From: an uncultured Oscillospiraceae bacterium
GTDB taxonomy: Bacteria; Bacillota; Clostridia; Oscillospirales; Ruminococcaceae
Direction of reading: 5' to 3'
Assembly: GCA_934446565.1 (NCBI GenBank)
Contig: CAKSEO010000002.1
Coordinates: 32,102-96,101 of the forward strand
DNA: 64,000 bases
The position numbers and the translations under genes were made by a program. The notes beneath the pieces were generated by a model that was given only the letters and a program-made list of their open reading frames with translations, was not told the origin of the DNA and ran no database searches. Position 1 is the stretch's first letter. Each line of letters starts with the position of its first letter. Below are positions 27,672 to 37,600 of the stretch, piece after piece.

Positions 27672-29219
27672 TTAAACTATCGGGATAACGACCATGCCGG
27701 AAAGCTCCGCGCTGCGGTCGGTTATCTCGTTTTCTTCCATGACTGCCTCGACTGTCGTGCCGCAGCGCTTTGCAATATCCCAGCAGCTCTCGCTTCCGGT
27801 CGTGTAGCAGATACGCAGCGCGAATTCGTCGGAGCGCTCCTTGGGCTTATCCTGGTGGACGGCGGCGCTGCTGATAACGCTGACCTGTCGGGAATCGGTC
27901 ATTTCTGCGGAGATATCCGCCTGCACCGTGACGTCAACATTTCCGTCGGAACGGATGGCGAATCCCGTGTTTGTCACACGCGCGCTGCACGAAACAGCCG
28001 TGTCCTGCGTGACGTTCGCGGCGGGAATAGAGTGCTCGAAAGCCTCCTGTTTCTCGGCGAAGAACGGCGTACCGCCGGAGCATTTCCCGATGACATGTAC
28101 GCAGACCTGCCCGGTCACGAGCACGCCGTTTCCTCCATCGGGGCGGCAGGAAACGCTGCACAGCTCCCCGCGGCAGTCCCATACGGAATCCACCTCGCCG
28201 TTGTCGCAGGCGACAGTGGATTTCATCGAGGTCTGGGAATCCACCCTGCGCGGTGCGGAGGGTATCCGCAGCGACGTTACAGTGAGGTCGCTCTCATACT
28301 CGGTGGAGTAAGCGTCGCAGGGAAGCTCGGTGGATACCGGCTGCACGGCGCTGCACCTGCATTCCATCGTAAGCTCGCAGGAGAGCACGCCGCTGTCAGA
28401 TTTCGGAACAAGTTCACAGTTTCTCACGATGAATTCCGGCGTGCAGGAATGCTGGTCGGTCAGTCCGGGCATATCAAGTATCTGGCTGACCGGGATATCG
28501 GCGGTCATTTTCTCCAGCTCGTCGCAGCCGGAGTGCTCGTCGGTATGTACGCCGTAGAGCGCGCTGACGGTGACGGTCCCCTTGACGACAGCCTTGTTGG
28601 CGATGATACGCAGGTCGTCCAGCCGGGGAACAGCGTCGCAGCTGATGATGTAGTCGATACCGGGAGCGCCGGTCTCAATGTCCTCGCGGACGGACAGCTG
28701 CTTGTCGGCGCTGATGGGCTGGGTGCAGCAGGGAACTTCCCGGGTGAGCACCTGCATGCCGTCCGGGAGCGCGGGGAGCGTGAATTTCGACGGGCAGGTG
28801 ACGGTTATCCGGCAGCTTATCGCTCCGCGGATATCCAGCCTGCGGCTGCTGACGGCGCGGCAGTTGCAGTAATCGGCGCGGGGAATCACAGTTATACGGG
28901 GCTCGCCGCAGAGATTGTCAGCCTTTCCGGCGATGTCAACGGTTTTCGACCAGGTGTAGCGCTGCTCGACGCAGTGGAGAGTGGTGCTGTTTTCCGCGAG
29001 GTAAAGCACCTTTATCAGCACAACTCCGTCGAGCATTATCTTGTTCCCGGAAACCGCTGCGGAAATGACCCTCGGCGAAAGGCAGCATTTCAGTATCCGG
29101 AAAATCTCCGGGTAGTAGTCCGGCAGCACATGGTCAAGCTCGACGCCCTGTTCGGTCTGACCGTCGAAAAGCGTTTCGGTCATGAACACTGCGTCTGCTT
29201 TTCTGTTCATTTCTTCCAT
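27672..29219 (-). CDS. SPOCS (DUF3794) and LysM domain spore protein
   Basis: 515 residues. Repeated DUF3794/SPOCS modules occupy most of the protein (for example MTETLFDGQTEQGVELDHVLPDY near the start and later VLTREVPCC and VKGTVTVSALYGV segments). The final ~50 residues form a LysM domain (FALRICYTTGSESCWDIAKRCGTTVEAVMEEN...GMVVIPIV). Proteins of this layout occur in Clostridia next to spoIVA and are thought to be spore-envelope components, with LysM binding cortex glycan. The ATG at 29219 has AAGGAGG 6 bases upstream; an in-frame GTG 15 bases earlier overlaps that site and is rejected. Confidence 0.88.
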   Translation of the reverse strand: MEEMNRKADAVFMTETLFDGQTEQGVELDHVLPDYYPEIFRILKCCLSPRVISAAVSGNKIMLDGVVLIKVLYLAENSTTLHCVEQRYTWSKTVDIAGKADNLCGEPRITVIPRADYCNCRAVSSRRLDIRGAISCRITVTCPSKFTLPALPDGMQVLTREVPCCTQPISADKQLSVREDIETGAPGIDYIISCDAVPRLDDLRIIANKAVVKGTVTVSALYGVHTDEHSGCDELEKMTADIPVSQILDMPGLTDQHSCTPEFIVRNCELVPKSDSGVLSCELTMECRCSAVQPVSTELPCDAYSTEYESDLTVTSLRIPSAPRRVDSQTSMKSTVACDNGEVDSVWDCRGELCSVSCRPDGGNGVLVTGQVCVHVIGKCSGGTPFFAEKQEAFEHSIPAANVTQDTAVSCSARVTNTGFAIRSDGNVDVTVQADISAEMTDSRQVSVISSAAVHQDKPKERSDEFALRICYTTGSESCWDIAKRCGTTVEAVMEENEITDRSAELSGMVVIPIV

Positions 29220-29339
29220 TGTATCCTCCTTCACGGGTGGCGTGGTATTGCTTTCAACAGCAATATATGCTTGTTCGGGGGCTTATATGATAAGTTGTAC
29301 GAAAAAATCGCCGCTGCGAAAAAATGTACCAAAAAGTAT

Positions 29340-29368
29340 TTGATTTATAGAGAGATATGTGCTATAAT
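29340..29368 (+). promoter_or_regulatory. Promoter of the tepA-like operon
   Basis: TTGATT (29340-29345) and TATAAT (29363-29368) with a 17-base spacer and an extended TGC before the -10. Confidence 0.8.
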
Positions 29369-29461
29369 AAATATGTACGCACTCGGAGCAGAAGTTCCTG
29401 CATAATCCGGCATGTAACTGAAATAATATATACAAAAATTGTTTCAGGAGGAAAAAACCAC

Positions 29462-30367
29462 ATGTGCGATGAAAACAGGAACGAAGCTCCCTTTACCGAG
29501 GAGCAGAATCAGCAGATGATAGACAACGGCATGATAGCGACGGTGAACGCTCCGCATAACATACACTGCCTGTCGATAATCGGACAGATAGAGGGACACT
29601 TTCTACTCCCGCCCCAGACCAAGACCACGAAGTACGAGCACGTTATACCGGCGCTTGCCGCCATCGAGCAGGACAGCACGGTGGAGGGACTGATGGTGGT
29701 GCTGAACACGGTCGGCGGGGACGTTGAAGCGGGACTTGCCATCGCGGAGATGATAGCCGGAATGTCGAAGCCTACGGTGTCGATAGTTCTGGGCGGCGGG
29801 CATTCTATAGGAGTGCCGCTGGCGGTGAGCACGGACGTGAGCTTTATAGTGCCGTCCGCGACGATGACGATACACCCGGTCCGCACGAACGGAATGGTCG
29901 TTGGAGTACCGCAGACGATGACCTGGTTCCAGAAGATGCAGGACAGGATAACCCGCTTCGTGACCGAAAACAGCCGCATGAAGCCGGAACGTTTCCGTGA
30001 GTTGCTGATGGAGAAAGACGAGCTGGTGATGGACGTTGGCACGGTCCTGGAGGGCAGCGAAGCCGTCCGGGAGGGGCTTATCGACCACCTCGGCGGGATA
30101 GCTGACGCGGTCAAGTGCCTGTATTCGCTCATCGAAAAGCAGAATCCTCCGAAGCCGGAGGAAGCGAAGAAGTCCGCGAGATCGTCGGCAAAATCCAAAA
30201 AATCAGACAAGTCGGAGAAAACCGACAAATCCGGCAAAGCCGAGAAAACGGCGAAAACGGCGCAGACCAAGCCGCTGAAGCCGACCGCGCAGGTGGACAT
30301 CCGGCTGGCTGACACGCACAGCCGCAGAAGCACGCTGAATTCCGCAGACTGGCGCGGCGACAGATAA
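29462..30367 (+). CDS. TepA/YmfB-like ClpP-fold protease
   Basis: 301 residues with a ClpP/crotonase-fold protease domain similar to Bacillus TepA. Serine-region motifs are [20 protein letters not shown] and [14 protein letters not shown] (nucleophile Ser in GGHSIG), then IHPVRTNG with a candidate catalytic His. No signal peptide or membrane segment is seen. The last 80 residues are a Lys/Ser/Ala/Asp-rich tail with repeated KSDKSEK-like units, of unknown use. In Bacillus the gene lies just before spoIIIE, and here too ftsK/spoIIIE follows after uppP. CAGGAGG precedes the ATG at 29462. Confidence 0.88.
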   Translation: MCDENRNEAPFTEEQNQQMIDNGMIATVNAPHNIHCLSIIGQIEGHFLLPPQTKTTKYEHVIPALAAIEQDSTVEGLMVVLNTVGGDVEAGLAIAEMIAGMSKPTVSIVLGGGHSIGVPLAVSTDVSFIVPSATMTIHPVRTNGMVVGVPQTMTWFQKMQDRITRFVTENSRMKPERFRELLMEKDELVMDVGTVLEGSEAVREGLIDHLGGIADAVKCLYSLIEKQNPPKPEEAKKSARSSAKSKKSDKSEKTDKSGKAEKTAKTAQTKPLKPTAQVDIRLADTHSRRSTLNSADWRGDR

Positions 30368-30410
30368 CAATACCGCCTGCGGGCGGGTACATACGACATA
30401 AGGGGAAAAT

Positions 30411-31283
30411 ATGGACATAGTTACAGTAATAATTCAGGCAGTGGTGCAGGGGCTTACGGAGTTCCTGCCGGTTTCGAGTTCGGGGCACCTTTCAGTTTTG
30501 CAGCACATCACCGGAGTGGACGGCGAAGCCGCGCTGGTGCTTTCGCTTGTTCTCCATCTGGGAACGCTCGCGGCGGTGTTCATCGCATTCTGGGGCACGA
30601 TTTGGGGCATGATAAAGGAGTTTTTCCTGACAATCGGCGACATCTTCACCGGAAAATTTTCCTGGAAGAACATGAACGGCAACCGCCGCATGATGTTCAT
30701 GGTGATAATTGCAACGGTGATCCTGGTTCCGTTCTACCTCGTGGAGGGATTCTTCACCGGACGGCAGGGCGACGGCGATATCGTGTTCGAGGGAGTTGCG
30801 TTCCTGTTCACGGCGCTGCTGCTGTTCCTTTCGGACAGATTCGGTCACGGCACGCGCACGGCTGAGCAGATGACCGTAAAGGATGCGGTCACAATCGGAT
30901 TGTTCCAGGTCGTAGCACTGTTCCCGGGAGTTTCCAGGAGCGGCTCGACCACCGCCGGAGGACTCCTCTCCGGGCTGGAAAAGCAGACTGCGGTAACGTT
31001 CGCGTTCATCCTCGGAATACCCGCGATACTGGGCGGCAGCGTGCTGGAGCTCGGCGACGCGATACACTCCGATATGGAGCTTGACTGGGTGGCGCTCGGG
31101 ATAGGTTTCGTAATCGCGGCAGTCGTCGGGATATTTTCGATAAAGCTGGTGAGCTGGCTCATCAAAAAGGACAGATACAAAATATTTGGCATTTATACAG
31201 CGGTCATAGGTGTGGCGTGCATAGCCGCAGGCTTGTGGGAGCACATCACCGGAAACACGCTCTATTCCCTGATAATGGGCTGA
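30411..31283 (+). CDS. uppP: Undecaprenyl-diphosphate phosphatase
   Basis: A 290-residue polytopic membrane enzyme of the BacA/UppP family that recycles the lipid carrier for cell-wall synthesis; overproduction gives bacitracin tolerance. Both family active-site motifs are present: EFLPVSSSGHLSVLQ near residue 17 and PGVSRSGSTTAGG near residue 170. About eight hydrophobic segments are visible. AAGGGGAAAAT precedes the ATG. It lies between the ClpP-like gene and ftsK with short gaps. Confidence 0.96.
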   Translation: MDIVTVIIQAVVQGLTEFLPVSSSGHLSVLQHITGVDGEAALVLSLVLHLGTLAAVFIAFWGTIWGMIKEFFLTIGDIFTGKFSWKNMNGNRRMMFMVIIATVILVPFYLVEGFFTGRQGDGDIVFEGVAFLFTALLLFLSDRFGHGTRTAEQMTVKDAVTIGLFQVVALFPGVSRSGSTTAGGLLSGLEKQTAVTFAFILGIPAILGGSVLELGDAIHSDMELDWVALGIGFVIAAVVGIFSIKLVSWLIKKDRYKIFGIYTAVIGVACIAAGLWEHITGNTLYSLIMG

Positions 31284-31309
31284 TCTTACTGTAAAGGAAG
31301 TCGGATAAA

Positions 31310-34279
31310 ATGGCTGAGAATAAAACAACTAAACCGCGCTCCGGTTCCTCAAAGGGCAGCACCGGACGTTCCAGACCATCGAAGAAAGCGCTCGAAGCTG
31401 AGCAGCTCAGGCTCCGCGAGGAGGCTTTCAAAGCGAGCATGCGCCGCCGCCACATCGCAACGGTGATCATGTTCGCAGTGGGTATAGTGCTGACTCTCGC
31501 TGCGGTCATTCCTGCGGGCGAGGGCGAGGGCTGGCGCGGATTCTTCGACATCATGCACGGTCTGTTCGGCTATTCTGCGTTCATCGTCGGACCGCTGGTG
31601 ATTTTCGTTGCGGTAAGGCTGTCGGCATTTAAAGAGAGCCACAAGCTTGGCATGGACGTGCTGAAATGCGTTGCCGGAATACTGCTGCTCTGCGCGGCGG
31701 TACAGATCTTCTCCGTTGGGGCAGTCCCCGGGGATAACTTCGGCGAGGTCATTGCAAACCTCTACAAGGACGGCAGGGAATTCCGCGGAGGCGGCGTGTT
31801 CGCGCTGTTCATCGGAGGTCTGCTGCTCCTGCTGGGACGGCTGGGCGCGACCATCGTCATAATAATCCTGATACTTGTCTGCGTGCTGCTCTGCACGGGG
31901 ATAACCGTTGCGGACTTCACAACAAAGGTGACGAAGCCGGTCCGCAATGCAAAGGACAAGGCGGTGGAGCACCGCAACCGCGTCCGCGAGGAAAATCGCA
32001 TAGCCGCCGAGGAACTCCACCTGCGCCAGGACGACCTGGAGAAGATACAGGCGGAGATAGACGCTGAGCAGGAGGACAAGCGCACCGTCGCAGAGCTGAG
32101 CCGCGCCGTATTCAGTGTGTCCGACCCGGATGAGCGCGAACCGGAGCCTGTAGTCGAGGACACCTCAGTACATACTGAGCCCGACCCCTCCGCGAAGCCG
32201 GAGATAATCGAGGTGCCACATCCCGAGCCAGTCGAGCCCGCAGAGCCGGAGCTCCCTCCGGAGCCCGACCCCGCCCAGACGGAACAGCTTCTTGAGGAGC
32301 AGCACGAGGACAGCGTGGACTACATGGCGGAGATAAAGGACTTCATCATGCAGAAGAATCGCGCGGTACTCGAGGAAGCGGAACGTTCCGCAAAGGACCC
32401 TCTGGAGGACGAGGACGCGGAGCTTGTGCCGATAATCGACGCGCTGCACAAATTTAAGGAAGAGAATCCGGAGACCACTCCGGTGAGCAAAATAGAGGAC
32501 CTGCCGGAAAATTCGATAACCAGCTCGGAGGAGAGCGAGCTCCCGTTCGACCTGGACGACGTTTCGGACGAGCCGGAGGCTCCCGTGCCGACGTCCGCAG
32601 AGAGCCTGTCCGGACAGCCTGAAAAGCGGAACGAGCCGGAACTTCCGGAGATACCTGCCGCTCCGAAGCACGAGATAATCGAAGTGCCCCGTCCGGACAG
32701 ACCACAGACAGCTCCCGCACAGCCGAGACCCACTGCTGAGAGACCTGCAATGCCGCTTAAAAAGCCGGCTCCCGAGGAGCTGAATTTCAGCGACGTGTAC
32801 ACGCTCCCGCCGGTCAACCTGTTGAATCCGGTGCAGAAAAAGCTGACCCAGGCTGACATCGACAACGAGATAGACCGCAATTCAAAGAAGCTGGTAGAGG
32901 CGCTCCAGAGCTTCGGAGTGCAGACGAAGCTGGTCGGCGTGAGCCGCGGACCGTCCGTAACCCGCTACGAACTCCAGCCTGCGCCCGGCGTAAAGATATC
33001 CAAGATAACTGGCTTGCAGGACGATATCGCGTTGAACCTCGCTTCCGCCGGAGTGCGTATCGAAGCGCCGATACCGAACAAATCGGCGGTCGGCATAGAA
33101 GTGCCTAATAAGGCGCGGGACACTGTATTTTTCCGCGAGCTGGTAGACACCACCGAATTCAAAAAGAGCTTCGACAAGAAGCTTGAAACGGTGCTCGGCA
33201 AGGACATCAGCGGCGCGATGGTGACATGTAACATCGCCAAAATGCCGCACCTGCTCATTGCGGGCACAACAGGTTCCGGTAAGTCGGTCTGCGTCAATTC
33301 TATAATCATGAGTATCCTGATGAAATCCACCCCGCAGGACGTCCGCCTGATAATGGTAGACCCGAAAAAAGTGGAATTCATGATGTACAACGGTATCCCG
33401 CACCTGCTGATACCGGTAGTCACCGACCCGAAAAAAGCGGCGGGCGCACTCGCCTGGGCGGTAAACGAAATGCTGAACCGCTACAAGCAGTTCTCCGATA
33501 ATAACGTCCGTGATTTCAGCGGCTTCAACGAGCTTGCGAGCGACCCTGACAGCGGCCTGAAAAAGATGTCGCACATCGTAATTTTCATCGACGAGCTTGC
33601 CGACCTGATGATGGCGTCCCCGAAGGACGTCGAGGACAGCATAGTAAGACTGGCTCAGATGGCGAGAGCAGCCGGAATGCACCTTGTTATCGCGACGCAG
33701 CGCCCGACCGTCAACGTCGTCACAGGACTCATCAAGGCGAACATCCCGAGCAGAATCGCGCTTATGGTCGCTTCCCAGACGGACAGCCGCGTAATCCTGG
33801 ACGTGAGCGGCGCGGAAAAGCTGCTGGGCAACGGTGACATGTTGTATATGCCAGTGGGACTTCCCAAGCCGGTGAGAGTGCAGGGCTGTTTCGTTTCCGA
33901 TAAAGAAGTCGAAAGGGTAGTCGAGTTCATCAAGCAGACATTCCAGGCGGAGTACGACGAGCTTGTAATGGAAGAGGTGGAGCGCCAGACCGAAATGGTG
34001 GCTTCCGCACAGGAGAGCAAGAGCTCCGGCGGCTCAGACAGCGGGGACATCGACACCAGCGACGAGCGCCTTGAAGAAGCGATAGATTTCGTGGTGGAGT
34101 CCGGAACATGCAGTACGTCCTCGCTCCAGCGCCGCTTGAAACTGGGTTACGGCAGAGCCGCACGCCTGGTAGATATAATGGAAGAAATGGGAATAGTAGG
34201 ACCTCTCGAGGGCAGCAAGCCCCGTCAGGTTCTGATGACAAAACAGGAATGGGCTGAGAGGAAGCTCCAGCAAAGATAA
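31310..34279 (+). CDS. DNA translocase FtsK/SpoIIIE
   Basis: A 989-residue septal DNA pump moving chromosomal DNA during division and into the forespore. The N-terminus has four or five membrane segments (about 48-205). A long acidic, Pro/Glu-rich linker runs to about residue 480. The motor domain has Walker A AGTTGSGKSVC near 652-659, VDPKKVEFMMYNG, IDELADLMM as Walker B, and RPTVNVVTGLIKANIPSRIAL. The gamma winged-helix at the end (SSLQRRLKLGYGRAARLVDIMEEMGIV) reads oriented KOPS/SRS-type sequences. The linker is longer than in SpoIIIE of Bacillus. AAGGAAG precedes the ATG. Confidence 0.95.
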   Translation: MAENKTTKPRSGSSKGSTGRSRPSKKALEAEQLRLREEAFKASMRRRHIATVIMFAVGIVLTLAAVIPAGEGEGWRGFFDIMHGLFGYSAFIVGPLVIFVAVRLSAFKESHKLGMDVLKCVAGILLLCAAVQIFSVGAVPGDNFGEVIANLYKDGREFRGGGVFALFIGGLLLLLGRLGATIVIIILILVCVLLCTGITVADFTTKVTKPVRNAKDKAVEHRNRVREENRIAAEELHLRQDDLEKIQAEIDAEQEDKRTVAELSRAVFSVSDPDEREPEPVVEDTSVHTEPDPSAKPEIIEVPHPEPVEPAEPELPPEPDPAQTEQLLEEQHEDSVDYMAEIKDFIMQKNRAVLEEAERSAKDPLEDEDAELVPIIDALHKFKEENPETTPVSKIEDLPENSITSSEESELPFDLDDVSDEPEAPVPTSAESLSGQPEKRNEPELPEIPAAPKHEIIEVPRPDRPQTAPAQPRPTAERPAMPLKKPAPEELNFSDVYTLPPVNLLNPVQKKLTQADIDNEIDRNSKKLVEALQSFGVQTKLVGVSRGPSVTRYELQPAPGVKISKITGLQDDIALNLASAGVRIEAPIPNKSAVGIEVPNKARDTVFFRELVDTTEFKKSFDKKLETVLGKDISGAMVTCNIAKMPHLLIAGTTGSGKSVCVNSIIMSILMKSTPQDVRLIMVDPKKVEFMMYNGIPHLLIPVVTDPKKAAGALAWAVNEMLNRYKQFSDNNVRDFSGFNELASDPDSGLKKMSHIVIFIDELADLMMASPKDVEDSIVRLAQMARAAGMHLVIATQRPTVNVVTGLIKANIPSRIALMVASQTDSRVILDVSGAEKLLGNGDMLYMPVGLPKPVRVQGCFVSDKEVERVVEFIKQTFQAEYDELVMEEVERQTEMVASAQESKSSGGSDSGDIDTSDERLEEAIDFVVESGTCSTSSLQRRLKLGYGRAARLVDIMEEMGIVGPLEGSKPRQVLMTKQEWAERKLQQR

Positions 34280-34294
34280 AGTGAGGGAATAAAA

Positions 34295-36250
34295 ATGCCG
34301 TTTTTGCCTGTAAGCAGACAGGATATGGAAGAACGAGGGATAGAGCAGCTGGATTTCATCTGCTTCACCGGGGACGCGTACATCGACCATCCGACATTCG
34401 GGATAGCGATAATCTCGCGAATGATAGAAGCCGCAGGGTTCACCGTCGGAATAATCGCGCAGCCGCTGTGCGACGCGGATTACATGAAGCTGGGCAAACC
34501 GAAGTACTGCTTCATGGTGACCGGAGGAAACATCGACAGCATGGTGTCGAATTACACGGTCGCGCTGAAGAAGCGTTTTGACGACGCATACTCCCCGGGC
34601 GGAAAGGGCGGCAGACGTCCCGACCGTGCGCTGACGGTGTACTGCCAGAATCTGAAAAGGCTGTACCCCGACGTGGAAATATCCATCGGCGGTCTGGAGG
34701 CGTCGCTGCGCCGATTCGCGCATTACGACTACTGGAGCGACAGCGTCATGCCGTCGGTTCTGGTGAGCACCGGCGCGGATTACCTGATGTACGGCATGGG
34801 GGAAGTCACGCTGACCCAGATGCTTAACAACTTCAAGGCAGGACTGCACCTCAAGGACATGCACGACCTGCGGGGAATATGCTACCTGACCGAGCCGGAG
34901 AACACTCCGATAGGCGCGGTGCAGTGCGACAGCTTCGAGATAGTCCGCGACAACAAGAAAGCCTACGCGAAGTCCTGCCGCAAGCAGTACGACGAGCAGG
35001 ACGAGGTATACGGCAGGACGATAGTGCAGCGCCACGGCAACATGATGCTGGTGCAGAATCCTCCGCAGCGCAGCGTAACGCAGTCGGAGTTCGACTACAC
35101 CTACGAGCTTCCGTACATGCGCATGTACCACCCGATGTACGAAAAGGAGGGCGGCGTCCCCGCCATCCAGGAGGTGGAGTTCTCGATAACCCACAACCGC
35201 GGCTGCTTCGGATTCTGTAACTTCTGCTCGATAGCGCTCCACCAGGGAAGAAAGGTGCAGACCCGCAGCGAGGATTCCGTCTACGAGGAAGCAGTAAAGC
35301 TGTCGGAGAATCCGCGCTTCAAGGGCTATATCCACGATGTCGGAGGACCCACCGCGAATTTCCGCCACCCGTCCTGTGAGAAGCAGGAGAAGTACGGCAT
35401 GTGCAAGGGGAAGAAGTGCCTGGCGCCCACGCCCTGTAAGAACCTCATCGCCGACCACAGCGACTACATCAAGCTGCTGCGCCGCCTGCGCTCCATCAAA
35501 AAGGTGAAGAAAATATTTATACGTTCTGGCATACGCTACGATTACATGCTCCAGGACAAGAACAACGACTTCCTGGACGAGCTGGTGCAGCATCACGTAA
35601 GCGGTCAGCTGAAAGTAGCGCCGGAGCACGCCAGCAATAAGGTGCTCGACCTGATGGGGAAGCCGCATATCGAGGTCTACGAGGAGTTCGAAAAGAAGTT
35701 CTACGCTGCAACTAAGAAGTGCGGCAAGGAGCAGTACCTTGTACCCTATCTGATGTCGAGCCACCCGGGCTGTACGCTTGAGGAGGCTGTGGAGCTCGCG
35801 GTGTTCCTGAAAAAGCACAACATACGTCCCGAGCAGGTGCAGGACTTCTACCCAACTCCGGGAACTATTTCCACGGCAATGTTCTGGACAGGGCTGAACC
35901 CCTACACGATGGAGCCGGTATTCGTTCCGAGGACTCCCGAGGAAAAGCGCATGCAGCGTGCACTCCTACAGTATTTCAAACCGGAAAATCATGACATCGT
36001 GGAAAAGGCGCTCATCATGGCGAAACGCCGCGACCTTATCGGAACCGGCAAGGATTGCCTGATAGCTCCGTCGCCGCAGAGACAGCCGCAGCGCGGCGGT
36101 CAGGGCAGGAACAACAAGCAGCCCGCCCGCAATTCCGCACATAGTTCCAACAGAACAAATTTACCGAACGTCCGCGAGAGGGGGAAACCAAATGGCAGGA
36201 AAACATCGCCGCCAAAGTCAAAACAGCATGCTGGAAAACCCCGCGGCTAA
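34295..36250 (+). CDS. YgiQ-family radical SAM protein
   Basis: 651 residues of the UPF0313/YgiQ group. The radical SAM cluster motif is C304-x3-C308-x2-C311 in HNRGCFGFCNFCSI, after an N-terminal B12-binding-like region (TGDAYIDHPTFGIAIISRMIEAAG). Family blocks YTYELPYMRMYHP, VAPEHASNKVLDLMGKP and VQDFYPTPGTISTAMFWTG are present. The substrate is unknown in this family. The tail is basic and Pro/Asn-rich. Its last 59 bases overlap the next gene in another frame. GTGAGGGAA precedes the ATG. Confidence 0.92.
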   Translation: MPFLPVSRQDMEERGIEQLDFICFTGDAYIDHPTFGIAIISRMIEAAGFTVGIIAQPLCDADYMKLGKPKYCFMVTGGNIDSMVSNYTVALKKRFDDAYSPGGKGGRRPDRALTVYCQNLKRLYPDVEISIGGLEASLRRFAHYDYWSDSVMPSVLVSTGADYLMYGMGEVTLTQMLNNFKAGLHLKDMHDLRGICYLTEPENTPIGAVQCDSFEIVRDNKKAYAKSCRKQYDEQDEVYGRTIVQRHGNMMLVQNPPQRSVTQSEFDYTYELPYMRMYHPMYEKEGGVPAIQEVEFSITHNRGCFGFCNFCSIALHQGRKVQTRSEDSVYEEAVKLSENPRFKGYIHDVGGPTANFRHPSCEKQEKYGMCKGKKCLAPTPCKNLIADHSDYIKLLRRLRSIKKVKKIFIRSGIRYDYMLQDKNNDFLDELVQHHVSGQLKVAPEHASNKVLDLMGKPHIEVYEEFEKKFYAATKKCGKEQYLVPYLMSSHPGCTLEEAVELAVFLKKHNIRPEQVQDFYPTPGTISTAMFWTGLNPYTMEPVFVPRTPEEKRMQRALLQYFKPENHDIVEKALIMAKRRDLIGTGKDCLIAPSPQRQPQRGGQGRNNKQPARNSAHSSNRTNLPNVRERGKPNGRKTSPPKSKQHAGKPRG

Positions 36251-37208
36251 AGTCCTGCTGGTAGTTTTCGCGGTGTTCATGGTGTTCTCGCTTGTTATCT
36301 ACGCAAACGAGGTGCTGTTCAAGCTCGATTTTATCCCGACCAGCGACGACATTCTCTACTGGCTCGGAGGGAAGAACAGTTCCGTTACGGTCGCGGAGGG
36401 CAACATTGCAGTGCATTTCATAGATGTCGAACAGGGAGACTGCGAGCTCATCGTTTCCGGGGATACTACAGTGCTGGTAGATTGCGGCGAGAAAATATTT
36501 TCCAGCCGCGTGATAGACTATCTGAAATCTCAGGGTATCCGCAAGTTGGATTACATCATAGCGACGCATCCCCACGAGGATCACATCGGCGGAATGTCGG
36601 ATATAATGCAGAGCTTTGCGGTCGGAAAGGTGATAATGCCGGAGGTACCGGCGGACCTGCTGCCGATGGGCAGGAACTTTGAAAAGATGCTCGATACGAT
36701 AGAAAGCCGCGGCATCGACGCGGAATACTGCCGCCAGGGCGCAAAGCTTGATATCGGGAACGGCGCGGAGATAGAATTCATAGCTCCGGTGCACGACGAT
36801 TATACGAACCTTAATAATTACTCGATAGTGTTCCGTCTTGTGCACGGAAACAGGTCGTTCCTGTTCACCGGGGACGTTGAGCGCGCCGCGGAGAGCGACA
36901 TACTCAACAGCGGTCAGTACCTCGACAGCGACGTGCTCAAGGTCGGTCACCACGGCAGCACTACCTCCAGTACGCCGACATTCATCGAAGCGGTCAGCCC
37001 TGAGTACGCGGTGATAGAGGTCGGCGAGGGCAACTCCTACGGTCATCCGAAAGGGGAGGTCGTGAACCGGCTGCTGTCGTATGACTGCACCATCTACACC
37101 ACTATGACCAACGGAAACATCGTGTTCGTCAGCGACGGAGAAAATCTCACCATCCACGCCGACAAGGATCTCTCAGAATACAGACCCGCAACGGAGGACG
37201 CAGCATGA
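36192..37208 (+). CDS. ComEC/Rec2-like metallo-beta-lactamase-fold hydrolase
   Basis: 338 residues with one N-terminal membrane segment (about 19-38), then a metallo-beta-lactamase domain like the C-terminal domain of the DNA-uptake protein ComEC: FIDVEQGDCELIVSG, LVDCGEK, ATHPHEDHIGGM with the H-x-E-D-H metal motif, FTGDVE and LKVGHHGSTTSSTPTFIEAV. It lacks the ComEC channel, so it is probably an extracytoplasmic nuclease or phosphoesterase. The ATG at 36192 has GAGGGGGAAA upstream and lies inside the ygiQ reading frame. A DUF3006 gene overlaps its stop, the usual pairing. Confidence 0.88.
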   Translation: MAGKHRRQSQNSMLENPAAKVLLVVFAVFMVFSLVIYANEVLFKLDFIPTSDDILYWLGGKNSSVTVAEGNIAVHFIDVEQGDCELIVSGDTTVLVDCGEKIFSSRVIDYLKSQGIRKLDYIIATHPHEDHIGGMSDIMQSFAVGKVIMPEVPADLLPMGRNFEKMLDTIESRGIDAEYCRQGAKLDIGNGAEIEFIAPVHDDYTNLNNYSIVFRLVHGNRSFLFTGDVERAAESDILNSGQYLDSDVLKVGHHGSTTSSTPTFIEAVSPEYAVIEVGEGNSYGHPKGEVVNRLLSYDCTIYTTMTNGNIVFVSDGENLTIHADKDLSEYRPATEDAA

Positions 37209-37411
37209 TAGTTGTTGACAGAATAGAGGAGGGAATCGCGATCGTATATTTCGGAGACATCCGCCGGGATATCCCGCTCAACGACCTCCCGGAGGGAGTA
37301 CACGAGGGCAGCGTCCTGCGGGAAACTCCGGGCGGCTACGAGCTCGACGTACAAGCCGAGCAGGAGCGCCGTAAAGCGCTCGCCGAAAAAATGCGCCGCC
37401 TGTTCAAATAG
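37205..37411 (+). CDS. DUF3006 domain protein
   Basis: 68 residues beginning MIVVDRIEEGIAIVYFGDI and containing IPLNDLPEGVHEGSVLR, the DUF3006 pattern. The function is unknown, but the gene commonly follows a ComEC-like hydrolase as here, suggesting an accessory role. The ATG overlaps the preceding TGA as ATGA. It ends the operon before a clear terminator. Confidence 0.85.
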   Translation: MIVVDRIEEGIAIVYFGDIRRDIPLNDLPEGVHEGSVLRETPGGYELDVQAEQERRKALAEKMRRLFK

Positions 37412-37418
37412 GTAACTC

Positions 37419-37458
37419 AGCAGAGCCCGGAGAATATCCTCCGAGGCTCTGTTTTCTT
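37419..37458 (+). terminator. Terminator of the tepA-to-DUF3006 run
   Basis: CAGAGCC (37421-37427) pairs with GGCTCTG (37445-37451), extended inside by CGGAG with CTCCG, and followed by TTTTCTT. Confidence 0.9.
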
Positions 37459-37529
37459 GTGAAAATACACAAAATCAGCCCGCCAACATCAGCAATTATA
37501 ATTAAAACAACGTTTTTTTGTCAAGTCAC

Positions 37530-37558
37530 TTGTAAGGTGGAAAAAAAAGTAGTATAAT
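37530..37558 (+). promoter_or_regulatory. typA promoter
   Basis: TTGTAA (37530-37535) and TATAAT (37553-37558) are 17 bases apart. A better -35 (TTGTCA at 37518) is too far upstream. Confidence 0.65.
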
Positions 37559-37600
37559 AAAGAACGATGTAAAAATCTAATGAGAAGGATCGTGAATTAA

